Shown: piece by piece, positions 26,816 to 35,689 of the stretch
How positions within the stretch are numbered: position 1 is the first letter of the stretch
Layout of the letters: each line of letters starts with the position of its first letter
From: Psychrobacter vallis
GTDB lineage: Bacteria; Pseudomonadota; Gammaproteobacteria; Pseudomonadales; Moraxellaceae
Direction: 5' to 3'
Assembly: GCF_904846715.1 (NCBI RefSeq)
Contig: NZ_CAJHBU010000001.1
Span: 1 to 64,000 of the forward strand
DNA: 64,000 nt
Made by a program: the position numbers and the translations under genes
Notes under the pieces: model-generated
The model's input: the letters and a program-made list of their open reading frames with translations, nothing else
Database searches by the model: none
Told to the model about the DNA's origin: nothing

Positions 26816-27126
26816 AGTGTTTCCTTTTGAATCGAACAAGATTATTTGAATTATAAAATGATCTAGCATGGTCAGATATGATAGATATCACGTAATGACC
26901 AAATACAAATTAAAAAATAACATTATACACGAATTCATTTAAGTAAACAGTCGTAAACTCTATTCACTTACCGTAGCGCTTAATATCGATTAAACACTCA
27001 ACTGCTCGCCACAGCAGTATGAAGTTCAGCAGATTTCAAGTATAATCACAGCCCTTCCAGCTTGCACAATTTTTATAAGAATCCTTATATAATAGGATTT
27101 AGCGTTAAGCTACACCCACATTTTGG

Positions 27127-27738
27127 ATGGCTGCCAAACTTATGAGTAACACCCCAATCATAACATCAGATTACCAAGAAAGCGTCGAATCATATCGTCA
27201 ATTGATTCTCTCAACTGGCGAAGATTTAGAACGTCCTGGTCTTGCAGAGACGCCGCTGCGTGCCGCAAAAGCTTTTGCTCATTTGACCCAAGGCTATCAT
27301 CAAAGCTTGGACGAAGTCGTCAATGATGCCCTCTTTCCATCGAACAATCGCGAGCTAGTATTGGTACAAAATATTGAATTTTATTCGTTGTGCGAACATC
27401 ATATGTTGCCTTTTCATGGTGTCGCGCACGTGGGTTATTTGCCCAACGGTCAAGTATTGGGGTTATCAAAATTTGCCCGTATTGTCGATATGTTCGCCCG
27501 TCGTTTACAAGTTCAAGAAAATTTAAGCGATCAAGTCGCCCAAACCATCATGGATGTGACTGGCTGCCGCGGTGTTGCCATAGTGATGGATGCGGCGCAT
27601 ATGTGTATGATGATGCGCGGTGTGAATAAGCAACACTCCACCACCCGTACGACATCAATGCTGGGCGAGTTTGTCCATGATAATCAGGCGCGCACTGAGT
27701 TTTTGAGCGCGATACCTAGACGTCAACCAGCGTTTTAA
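27127..27738 (+). CDS. folE: GTP cyclohydrolase I
   Basis: First enzyme of tetrahydrofolate (and pterin) synthesis; it converts GTP to 7,8-dihydroneopterin triphosphate. The zinc ligands are present: Cys and His in [11 protein letters not shown] near residue 93 and the second Cys in [10 protein letters not shown] near 162. [17 protein letters not shown] and [20 protein letters not shown] are also typical. The 203-residue length fits the smaller type I enzymes. The start may be ATG 27127 or ATG 27142 (MSNTPII), as neither has a strong ribosome binding site. TATAAT at 27041 is a possible -10 box. A terminator follows. Confidence 0.95.
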   Translation: MAAKLMSNTPIITSDYQESVESYRQLILSTGEDLERPGLAETPLRAAKAFAHLTQGYHQSLDEVVNDALFPSNNRELVLVQNIEFYSLCEHHMLPFHGVAHVGYLPNGQVLGLSKFARIVDMFARRLQVQENLSDQVAQTIMDVTGCRGVAIVMDAAHMCMMMRGVNKQHSTTRTTSMLGEFVHDNQARTEFLSAIPRRQPAF

Positions 27739-27762
27739 CGCTTTAAAAAACAATAAATAAAG

Positions 27763-27790
27763 AAAAAAGGATACTTAGGTATCCTTTTTT
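27763..27790. terminator. Intrinsic terminator between folE and msrAB
   Basis: AAAAAGGATAC and GTATCCTTTTTTT form an 11-bp stem with a TTAG loop and poly-U on either side, so it can end transcription in both directions between the converging genes. Confidence 0.85.
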
Positions 27791-27943
27791 TATGCGCATC
27801 GTTCAACGTAGCCGTGATTCATACCAATCCCAAAAATCAGAGTAGCAAGAAAAACCAGCGCCTGTACTACGCAGGTAAGCTACACGAGTTTGACACGGCT
27901 AATCGTATTTTTTGGTTTGATATAACAAGGTTTAATTGGACGA

Positions 27944-29164
27944 CTATACTTCATCAACCCAATTACCGTAGCCTTCTGCCTCCATTTGCGCCAGTGGAAT
28001 GAAACGCATCGCTGCTGAATTCATGCAATAACGCTTGCCAGTCGGTGCTGGCCCATCGTCAAACACATGACCCACGTGTGAATCAGCGTAGCGGCTACGA
28101 ATTTCTGTACGAGTGCCAAATATTCCCCGATCTTCCTTTTCAACCACACTATCAGCGCTCAATGGACGAGTAAAGCTTGGCCAACCAGTTCCGGACTTGT
28201 ATTGATCCCGAGAAGAATATAGTGGCTCCCCCGAGATCACGTCAACATATAAACCAGGCTCTTTATTATCCCAATATTCATTATCGAAAGCGCGCTCAGT
28301 ACCGTCTTTTTGAGTGACCTCGTATTGAATGTCACTGAGTGATTTCTTTAGCTCATCCTGCGTCGGCTTCACAAAAGTATCTGGATTGAATCCTGAGCTA
28401 GCATTAATGATTGGCGCATTGCTCGATGCTACTTGTTCACCAGTGGCCGTAGTAGGCTTGAATTGACTAAAATCCAGCTCGTAGTTTTTGCCATAGACAC
28501 TTTCTATAAACTGATAGCGACCAGAATTGAAAGTATAAGCCTTATAGCGCAGTAGGTTCTTTTTGTAATAATCTTGATGATATTCTTCTGCTGGATAAAA
28601 AGTGCTGGCAGGTACAATCTCAATCACGACTGGCTTATCATAGACACCAGCGTCTTGTAACGATTGCTTAGCAGCTTCCGCTATCTGCTTTTCTTGCGCA
28701 TTGTTATAAAAAATTGCAGGACGATACTGCGTCCCGCGGTCTACAAATTGACCTTGATCATCGGTAGGATCTGCCATTCGCCACAATGCCTGAACGATAC
28801 CATTGTAGGTAATTTTCGTTGGATCATAATATACTTGTGCCGCTTCAGTATGACCCGTACTACCCGCTGACACGGTACTATAAGTTGGATTGGTGGACTG
28901 ACCACCTGTATAGCCTGAAACCACTTCAACAACACCAGGTATTTTTTCATAACTAGCTTCCACACACCAAAAACAACCACCAGCAACCGTAGCTACAGCC
29001 AAATTGGGATCCGTAGGCGCATAAGGATTATCAATGGAAGTATTTTCCACAATAGAAGTACTTTCGGTGGCGGTACAGCCAGCATAAAGAACACTACTCG
29101 CTATGATGACCATACCAACAATTTTGGCCTGTAACTTATAACTCACTGATAATTGGTGTGTCAT
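27944..29164 (-). CDS. msrAB: Lipoprotein methionine sulfoxide reductase MsrA-MsrB fusion
   Basis: A two-domain repair enzyme that reduces both epimers of methionine sulfoxide in proteins. A signal peptide ends in the lipobox LYAGC (Cys 30), so it should be anchored in the periplasm. MsrA covers about residues 55-210 with the active site GGCFWCVEA (C64) and [10 protein letters not shown]-type motifs. MsrB covers about 270-395 with [17 protein letters not shown] and the catalytic Cys in [11 protein letters not shown]. The MsrB part lacks the CxxC pairs of zinc-binding forms. An export-linked thioredoxin-like domain, as in Neisseria PilB, is missing, so the electron donor must be a separate protein. 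Confidence 0.93.
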   Translation of the reverse strand: MTHQLSVSYKLQAKIVGMVIIASSVLYAGCTATESTSIVENTSIDNPYAPTDPNLAVATVAGGCFWCVEASYEKIPGVVEVVSGYTGGQSTNPTYSTVSAGSTGHTEAAQVYYDPTKITYNGIVQALWRMADPTDDQGQFVDRGTQYRPAIFYNNAQEKQIAEAAKQSLQDAGVYDKPVVIEIVPASTFYPAEEYHQDYYKKNLLRYKAYTFNSGRYQFIESVYGKNYELDFSQFKPTTATGEQVASSNAPIINASSGFNPDTFVKPTQDELKKSLSDIQYEVTQKDGTERAFDNEYWDNKEPGLYVDVISGEPLYSSRDQYKSGTGWPSFTRPLSADSVVEKEDRGIFGTRTEIRSRYADSHVGHVFDDGPAPTGKRYCMNSAAMRFIPLAQMEAEGYGNWVDEV

Positions 29165-29257
29165 AAAAAGCTCCTAAAAGTAATGTCATGTAGTCATCGT
29201 AACCGTTAGGTGTCACCGAAATATTCCTAAATTGTTATATATTGAACGGTTCAAAAA

Positions 29258-29294
29258 AATAAAGCCAATTATCCTTTGGATAATAGACTTTATT
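29258..29294 (-). terminator. Intrinsic terminator after the alcohol dehydrogenase gene
   Basis: AATAAAG, then ATTATCC, a TTT loop, GGATAAT and CTTTATT form a two-part stem with a small internal loop, followed on the minus strand by a T-run. It lies 34 bp past the stop codon. Confidence 0.7.
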
Positions 29295-29327
29295 TTGTAT
29301 GTTGCATAATGTAATTCGATAAAACAG

Positions 29328-30644
29328 TTATGCGACCTTATCGCTATTTTTAGCTTGATCTACCTGCTCGTCACTTGCCTGCTTAATTTTTATTAAAATC
29401 TCTTTTATCTCAGATGCTGATAAATAAGTTGGCACCGCATAAGTATCACTGACTTCTTTGGCAGCGGCTTTGGCAATGCTATCAAAATCACTAGTTTTCA
29501 TACCTTTGACAGTCGGATTAATATTTAGAGTTTTAATCAAATAACGTACTTGAGTGATAAAATCGTCGGTTATGTTACTGTCACTACCAATAGTTTGACC
29601 CTCTTTTATCATGCCAGTTTTTTTGGCCAAGGACGCCAATCTTTTTTTGCTGGCGTCACGGTTTACATCAAGTACATAAGGCAACACAATAGCGTTAGCG
29701 CGACCATGCGGAATACTATAATACGCGCCCAATTGGTGAGCAATCGCATGTACATAGCCAAGACCAGCTTTGTTAAAGGCGATACCACCATAATGTGCTG
29801 CAATACCCATCTCTTCTCTAGCTTTTAGATCACCGCCATCTTTATAAGCCAATGGTAAATAGTGCATGACAGATTTGACCGCAGAGGCTGCATAATAATC
29901 TGTCTCGACGCTAGCGTTTACACTCATCCACGCTTCTAATGCATGTGTCAATACATCAATACCAGTGTCTGCCGTAATATGCGCCGGCATTCCTTTCATA
30001 ATGACAGGGTCGATAGCCGCTGCTAGTGGTACCATTCGTGGGTCGATAGACAGAGATTTTTGATGGGTTGTATCATCTGATACGACCGCGCCCAGCGTGG
30101 CTTCTGAGCCAGTCCCTGCAGTGGTAGGAACGCAATATAAAGGTACTGAAGGCTTTCTTGCTTTCAGAATACCAATGAGCTGTTTAGGTTGACAGTTATT
30201 GCCTTGTGACATAGCAATCATCTTAGCGGCATCAATCACCGAGCCGCCGCCAATAGCGATTATCGAATCGCACTCAGCCTCTAAAGATTGGCGCAGTCCT
30301 TCTTCGATTACCTTAAAAGTAGGGTCTGGCATCACACCATCATAGAGTTTGTAGCTGATATTTTTTGTGTCTAGATAATCAGTGACTTTGGCAGGTATAC
30401 CCAGCTTATTTAGTACCGCGTCAGTGACGATAAACACATTGGTATTGCCTTCACTAATGAGCATGTCGCATAGCTCTTCACAAGAAGTCTCGCCGACAAA
30501 TAACATAGGTCTTCTAATAGGTATCACGTAAGAAAATACTTTTAGCACTTTGGCACGAGTTTTGGCAACGGCCAAATAACCTGCGTGCTGCAATCCATCT
30601 GTACTCATCAATTTAGCAATGCTTGTTTGTTTTTTCATGGGCAT
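29328..30644 (-). CDS. Iron-containing (type III) alcohol dehydrogenase
   Basis: NAD(P)-dependent dehydrogenase of the Fe-ADH family, about 438 residues. The nucleotide loop is IIAIGGGSVIDAAKMIAM. Metal ligands fall in DTGIDVLTHALEAWMS and in GYVHAIAHQLGAYYSIPHG, where two His are expected to bind iron. The N-terminal 60 residues are longer than usual for the family. I choose ATG 30644 (MPMKKQTSIAK) because AAGGA is five bases upstream; the frame is open further but without a better start. Short-chain alcohols or aldehydes are likely substrates; the exact one is not evident. Confidence 0.9.
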   Translation of the reverse strand: MPMKKQTSIAKLMSTDGLQHAGYLAVAKTRAKVLKVFSYVIPIRRPMLFVGETSCEELCDMLISEGNTNVFIVTDAVLNKLGIPAKVTDYLDTKNISYKLYDGVMPDPTFKVIEEGLRQSLEAECDSIIAIGGGSVIDAAKMIAMSQGNNCQPKQLIGILKARKPSVPLYCVPTTAGTGSEATLGAVVSDDTTHQKSLSIDPRMVPLAAAIDPVIMKGMPAHITADTGIDVLTHALEAWMSVNASVETDYYAASAVKSVMHYLPLAYKDGGDLKAREEMGIAAHYGGIAFNKAGLGYVHAIAHQLGAYYSIPHGRANAIVLPYVLDVNRDASKKRLASLAKKTGMIKEGQTIGSDSNITDDFITQVRYLIKTLNINPTVKGMKTSDFDSIAKAAAKEVSDTYAVPTYLSASEIKEILIKIKQASDEQVDQAKNSDKVA

Positions 30645-30794
30645 AAAATCCTTTTTAGTGATGTGAATAACAGCAATGACGATCATTTTAATGAGCAAAT
30701 GATGACTGCCCAAACTTATTGTACCACTGCCATTTTTAGTATGTCGCTATTATTATGAACGGCTATGGTTTGACATTTTTTATGGTGAATAAAC

Positions 30795-30968
30795 TAGGGC
30801 GTGTCCTCATTTTGAAAATGGTTATAAAAATGAGGTAAATTGAAGCCAAACAAGGAAAATAGTACTAATAATATCGGGGTATTATCCAGCTATTTGACGC
30901 AGTTTGGCGAATATTTAGCCATTTTTAACCCATTTAGTCGCTATCGTTCAGATTGAAGACACGCCCTA
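30795..30968. mobile_element. MITE-like element with TAGGGCGTGTC ends, abutting the yejF stop codon
   Basis: TAGGGCGTGTCCTCA at the left end (30795) and the reverse complement of TAGGGCGTGTCTTCA at the right end (to 30968) are inverted repeats with one mismatch, enclosing 174 bp in all with no coding frame. Outer TA dinucleotides fit TA target duplication. The right-hand CTA is at the same time the stop codon of the ABC transporter gene. The rest of the gap 30645-30794 holds no other feature. Confidence 0.75.
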
Positions 30969-32636
30969 AACCATACTCGCTTGCAATAACTGCTTGGCAT
31001 ACGGATGTTGTGAGTTATTGAAAATATCTTCGGTACGTCCTGACTCTACGCACATGCCGTCTTTGAGCACCATAATATGCTGACATAATGCTCGTACTAC
31101 TTTTAAATCATGACTGATAAAGACATAACTGACGTGCAGTTTTTCTTGAATTTCACGGAGTAAGTTGACCACGGTTACCTGCGTGGTACTGTCAAGCGCA
31201 GAGGTAGGCTCATCCAATATTAAGAGACTTGGCTTCATGATAAGTGCGCGCGCCAATGCCACACGTTGACGCTGCCCACCTGACAACTCATGCGGATAAC
31301 GCTGCGCAAACTCAGCTGGCAAATGCACGGTGGCCAAACTGTCTATCACTGCTCGCTGACGGGCTGCTTTATCGACGCCTTGTACCAGTAGCCCTTCTTC
31401 AATGGTCTGCATAACGGTCATACGCGGATTGATACTGGCAAATGGATCTTGAAAAACCATTTGTATCTGCGAGCGGAACTGGCGTAACTCGCTTTTTGAC
31501 AATGCAGATATCTCTTGGTCATTGACTACTATCTGACCACTCACCTGTGCTTGATTACTGAGTAACTGACTGAGCGCAAGCGCAATTGTCGTTTTCCCAG
31601 AGCCTGACTCACCAACAATACCCAATGCCTGCCCTTTTTGTAACGTCATATTGACGTCTTTGACCGCATCGAACCAACGTTTGGTGCTACCAAATAAGCT
31701 TTTTTCAATCGGAAACTGTACTTTAAGATGATTTACTTGCAATACGCTTGTTTGTTTATCTTCATTATTGTCTGGTCGGTTTAATGCTTGACCAAACTCT
31801 TGCTTGATAAGCGTACGCGTGTATTCCGCTTTAGGCTGACTAAATATAGCGGATGTTTGTCCCTGTTCGATCGTCTGTCCTTGACGCATCACGATGACCT
31901 CATTACTATAACGCCTGACCAGATTCAGGTCATGACTGATTAGTATCATCGCCATATTATGCTGGCGTTTGAGATCCTCTAATAGTTCAAGTATTTCATG
32001 CTGCAAAGTGACATCAAGCGCAGTCGTTGGTTCATCAGCGATTAATATATCAGGCTGCTGTGCCAATGCCATGGCAATCATCACGCGTTGGCGCTGACCA
32101 CCAGATAGCTCATGAGGATAGCGTTTTAGCTTATCAGCAGGATCCGTGATGTTGACATCTGTTAGCAAAGCGATACTTTTATCTCGCCATTGCTTTTTGG
32201 GTACACCACTGAGGCGCAGTGATTCAGCGATTTGCTTGGCAACCGTATGTAATGGGTTGAGTGCGGTCATCGGTTCTTGAAACACCATGCCAATGCGCTG
32301 CCCGCGAATCGGACGTAATGCAGCATTACGCAGCCTATCATTTGCTATTGGTAGTGCCGCCATTCCTGCTGAGCTTGCCAGCTGCACATCACCATTAATA
32401 AGCAAACTATCTGGCAGCAAACCTAACAGCGCCAGACTTGCAATTGATTTGCCGGAGCCTGATTCACCAACGATGGCCAAGGTTTGTCCTTGTCTGAGTT
32501 CATAAGACAGCTCATCAACCAGTTGGGCGCCTGTGACAGTAGTGATGCTGAGCTTATCCACGGTCAGCATGAGCTTATGTGATGCCTTGCTATGGCTTTC
32601 TTTTAGACTGTTATCTTGTACCATAATCTTGGTCAT
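30966..32636 (-). CDS. yejF: Peptide ABC transporter, fused ATPase (YejF-like)
   Basis: Two ABC ATPase domains in one chain of about 556 residues power the peptide importer formed with YejB and YejE at the inner membrane. Each half has Walker A (GESGSGKSIASLAL near 65 and GESGSGKTTIALAL near 375), the signature LSGGQRQRV, Walker B and the H-loop (ISHDL). ATG 32636 is one base after the yejE stop, so translation is coupled. The TAG stop is contributed by the end of the MITE-like element, leaving the C-terminus LLQASMV; whether the last residues are original is unclear. Confidence 0.93.
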   Translation of the reverse strand: MTKIMVQDNSLKESHSKASHKLMLTVDKLSITTVTGAQLVDELSYELRQGQTLAIVGESGSGKSIASLALLGLLPDSLLINGDVQLASSAGMAALPIANDRLRNAALRPIRGQRIGMVFQEPMTALNPLHTVAKQIAESLRLSGVPKKQWRDKSIALLTDVNITDPADKLKRYPHELSGGQRQRVMIAMALAQQPDILIADEPTTALDVTLQHEILELLEDLKRQHNMAMILISHDLNLVRRYSNEVIVMRQGQTIEQGQTSAIFSQPKAEYTRTLIKQEFGQALNRPDNNEDKQTSVLQVNHLKVQFPIEKSLFGSTKRWFDAVKDVNMTLQKGQALGIVGESGSGKTTIALALSQLLSNQAQVSGQIVVNDQEISALSKSELRQFRSQIQMVFQDPFASINPRMTVMQTIEEGLLVQGVDKAARQRAVIDSLATVHLPAEFAQRYPHELSGGQRQRVALARALIMKPSLLILDEPTSALDSTTQVTVVNLLREIQEKLHVSYVFISHDLKVVRALCQHIMVLKDGMCVESGRTEDIFNNSQHPYAKQLLQASMV

Positions 32637-32637
32637 A

Positions 32638-33711
32638 TTAAGAGCGCCTCGGATCAAACGCATCACGTAGTGCTTCGCCAACGAAGATAAGCAATGACAA
32701 AATAAAAGTTAAACTAAAGAACCCTGATAATGCCAACCAAGGGGCATCAAGGTTGTTTTTTCCTTGTACCATCAGCTCGCCCAGCGACGGTGAGCCAGGC
32801 GGCAAGCCATACCCCAAAAAGTCTAACGCCGTTAAGGCTATAATGTTAGCAGTGAGAATAAATGGCAGTTGCGACAAACTGGAGGCCAGCGCATTGGGCA
32901 AAATATGTCTAAGCATAATTTGACTGTCCGACACTCCTAGATTACGTGCTGCACGGACATAATCAAAATTACGGGCACGCAAAAACTCCGCCCTCACTAA
33001 ACCGACCAATCCCATCCAACCGAACAACAGCATCATGGCAAATAGCATGGTGATACTAGGGCTAAATAAGCTCACCAAGATAATAATCATAAATAGCTGC
33101 GGCATACCGCCCCACACTTCCATAAAGCGTTGTCCGGCTAAATCTACCCAACCACCATAGTAACCTTGTATCGCCCCAATGATAATACCAATCAAAGCAC
33201 CCGCCAGCGTCAAGGCCAGACCAAACAATAATGATACCCGCATGCCATAAAGTATTCGCGCCAGCACATCGCGACCCAAATCATCCGTACCCAGCCAATT
33301 CTGACTATTGGGCGGCGCTGGATAAGGCATACCCAGCTCAACATTGGGCGTTTGATCGGCAAACGGAATGGGCGGCATCACATAATAGCCCTGATCATTG
33401 ATTAAGGCTTGCACCGCAGGGTCTTTGTAATTGGTTTCAGTCTCAAAGACGCCCCCAAAAGTCGTTTCAGGATAAGCTTTTAAGATAGGAAAGTAATAAT
33501 CATCTTGATACTGCACCAACAGGGGTTTGTCATTGGCAATCACATTGGCGGCCATACAAATGATAAATATCACCACAAACACAAACAGCGATATCACCCC
33601 GAGCCGATTTTGGCGAAAGCGCTGTAAACGTGCCTGCCAAATAGGATTTAAACGACGCTTTTTCTGTACAGAAACGGCAGGTGACGTTGAGGATAATGGA
33701 TGACTTGACAT
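32638..33711 (-). CDS. yejE: Peptide ABC transporter permease (YejE-like)
   Basis: Inner-membrane permease of 357 residues with an N-terminal helix (about 33-53), a periplasmic segment (residues 60-140, with NWLGTDDLGRDVLARILYG) and five further helices. The ABC coupling motif is VRAARNLGVSDSQIMLRHIL near 250. The long periplasmic loop and the DLGRD motif match YejE/OppC-type proteins. Start and yejB stop overlap by one base (TAATG), so the genes are coupled. Confidence 0.93.
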   Translation of the reverse strand: MSSHPLSSTSPAVSVQKKRRLNPIWQARLQRFRQNRLGVISLFVFVVIFIICMAANVIANDKPLLVQYQDDYYFPILKAYPETTFGGVFETETNYKDPAVQALINDQGYYVMPPIPFADQTPNVELGMPYPAPPNSQNWLGTDDLGRDVLARILYGMRVSLLFGLALTLAGALIGIIIGAIQGYYGGWVDLAGQRFMEVWGGMPQLFMIIILVSLFSPSITMLFAMMLLFGWMGLVGLVRAEFLRARNFDYVRAARNLGVSDSQIMLRHILPNALASSLSQLPFILTANIIALTALDFLGYGLPPGSPSLGELMVQGKNNLDAPWLALSGFFSLTFILSLLIFVGEALRDAFDPRRS

Positions 33712-34778
33712 TAGCGTCCCTCAAAATCAATACGGGGGTCAATTAAGTGATAGCTTAAATCACTGATTAACTGTAATAGCAGTCCTACCAATGTAAAAAT
33801 AAATAGCGTGCCAAATATCACTGGATAATCACGTTGCTGAATGGCCTCAAAGCCAAGCAATCCCAAGCCGTCTAATTTAAAGATAATCTCAATCAGAAAG
33901 TTCCCAGCAAAGAAAATTCCGACGATAGCTGCTGGAATACCCGCGATAATAATCAACATCGCATTACGAAACACATGCCCGTACAAAACCTGACGCTCAC
34001 CCAACCCTTTGGCGCGCGCAGTGAGCACGTACTGCTTACCCAATTCTTCTAAAAAACTAAATTTGGTCAAATACGTCAAACCAGCAAAGCCACCAACTGT
34101 ACTCGCTAAGAGCGGCAAGGCCAAATGCCAAAAATAATCTTTGACCTTACCAATGGCACTTAATTGATCAAAATTCTCAGAGGTCAATCCTTGCAGTGGG
34201 AAAATATTCCAGTAGCTGCCACCAGCAAAAAATACCAATAATATGACCGCAAAGACAAATACTGGTATCGCATGGCCAATAGCGAGGAGCATAGCGGTGA
34301 CTTTATCGATGCCTGAGCCATGATGCATGGCTTTATACACCCCAAGTGGAATGGCGATTATATAAATAAGCAGCGTACTCCACAGTCCAAGTGAGATGGA
34401 AACCGGGAGTTTTTCTATAATCAGATCTGTCACCGATTGCCCTTTAAAAAACGACTCACCAAAATCCAGCTGAGCATAGTTTTTTAACATGAGCCAAAAA
34501 CGCTCAGGCGCAGACTTATCAAAACCGTACTGGGCATTGATCGCGGCGACCATCTCCTCCGATAAGCCGCGCGTTCCTTGATAGGTGCTATTGCTGCCAG
34601 CACTACCTGCACCAATATTACCGGCAAGCGCATTGTCTTTTGCCCCTTGCTCGATAAGTGCCAGCTGCTGTTCAACTGGGCCGCCGGGGGCTGCTTGTAC
34701 GATCACAAAGTTTGCCAGCAATATCAAAAAAAGCGTCGGTAATATCAGCAATAACCTTTTTAAGATATAACGACCCAT
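33711..34778 (-). CDS. yejB: Peptide ABC transporter permease (YejB-like)
   Basis: Second permease of the importer, 355 residues, six membrane helices. MGRYILKRLLLILPTLFLI is the usual start, LDFGESFFKGQSVTDLI the OppB/YejB segment and TARAKGLGERQVLYGHVFRN the ABC coupling motif. A Gly/Ala/Ser insertion near residues 50-65 is characteristic of YejB rather than DppB. It lies 54 bp after gloB and continues directly into yejE. Confidence 0.93.
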   Translation of the reverse strand: MGRYILKRLLLILPTLFLILLANFVIVQAAPGGPVEQQLALIEQGAKDNALAGNIGAGSAGSNSTYQGTRGLSEEMVAAINAQYGFDKSAPERFWLMLKNYAQLDFGESFFKGQSVTDLIIEKLPVSISLGLWSTLLIYIIAIPLGVYKAMHHGSGIDKVTAMLLAIGHAIPVFVFAVILLVFFAGGSYWNIFPLQGLTSENFDQLSAIGKVKDYFWHLALPLLASTVGGFAGLTYLTKFSFLEELGKQYVLTARAKGLGERQVLYGHVFRNAMLIIIAGIPAAIVGIFFAGNFLIEIIFKLDGLGLLGFEAIQQRDYPVIFGTLFIFTLVGLLLQLISDLSYHLIDPRIDFEGR

Positions 34779-34832
34779 AATGGCGGTTTCCTAAAATAAA
34801 GACATTTGACAAAGAAAGGTATAATTGACCAC

Positions 34833-35612
34833 TTAAAAGTTGTTTTTAAGCTCACGTAGGGCTGTAAACACCGTCAATGGCTGATCGTCGACGATATTCA
34901 TTTTAGACTTAACACCAGCTATCACACTCGGCTGTTGCGTACGCAAAAATACATTTATCATGCGCTCATGCTCTAAGGTAACAGGCAGTGTCGGTATGCC
35001 TTGTGCTGTTTTTTCTGCTGCTTGTAGTAATGCCTGCTGCATTTCCTCATTGTCAGGCTCAATAGACAAACCAAAACGTAAATTACTGGCGGTATATTCG
35101 TGCGCTGGATACAGTAAGCTCTCAGCTGGCAAGCTGTTTAAACGCTTAAAGCTTTCATGCAATTGCTCAATCGTACCCGTAAACACACGGCCACAGCCTG
35201 CACTAAATAAAGTATCGCCACAAAAGCAATGTTTTTGCCCATCGATATCTAACACATAGGCCATATGACTGGCGGTATGACCCGACACATCCCACACTTG
35301 TGCCGCACAGCCCCATGCACTTACCGTGCTACCGTCCTTTATCGCTTGATCTTCATCCACATTATGCTCAGCATGTGCAACCAGATGCGTCATGGGATAA
35401 GATTCTTGTAACTCCGCAACACCGCCAATATGATCATGATGATGATGAGTGGTCCAAATCGAGGTCAGCTCTAATTCATTCTCTTCTAAATAAGCAATGA
35501 CAGGCTCAGCTTGACCTGGATCAATGACAATCGCTTGTTTATTATTTTCGTTAATCAATGTCCAAATGTAATTGTCATTAAATGCCTTAATCGGGTGAAT
35601 ACGAATAGTCAT
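34833..35612 (-). CDS. gloB: Hydroxyacylglutathione hydrolase (glyoxalase II)
   Basis: Second enzyme of the glutathione-dependent methylglyoxal pathway; it hydrolyses S-D-lactoylglutathione. The metallo-beta-lactamase core is clear: TTHHHHDHIGG, the GHTASHMAYVL segment, FCGDTLFSAGCGR and PAHEYT provide two-metal ligands. The C-terminal glyoxalase-II substrate-binding helix region (from about residue 170) is also present, and the 259-residue length fits. It lies inside the yej transporter cluster, between yejA and yejB, on the same strand. Confidence 0.95.
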   Translation of the reverse strand: MTIRIHPIKAFNDNYIWTLINENNKQAIVIDPGQAEPVIAYLEENELELTSIWTTHHHHDHIGGVAELQESYPMTHLVAHAEHNVDEDQAIKDGSTVSAWGCAAQVWDVSGHTASHMAYVLDIDGQKHCFCGDTLFSAGCGRVFTGTIEQLHESFKRLNSLPAESLLYPAHEYTASNLRFGLSIEPDNEEMQQALLQAAEKTAQGIPTLPVTLEHERMINVFLRTQQPSVIAGVKSKMNIVDDQPLTVFTALRELKNNF

Positions 35613-35689
35613 ATAAAATCCTTACCGGTAGTTGTCTTTATTGCTCGTGCTTTTTATGCAAATGTTTATAGATTACAAATGATGCTTAC

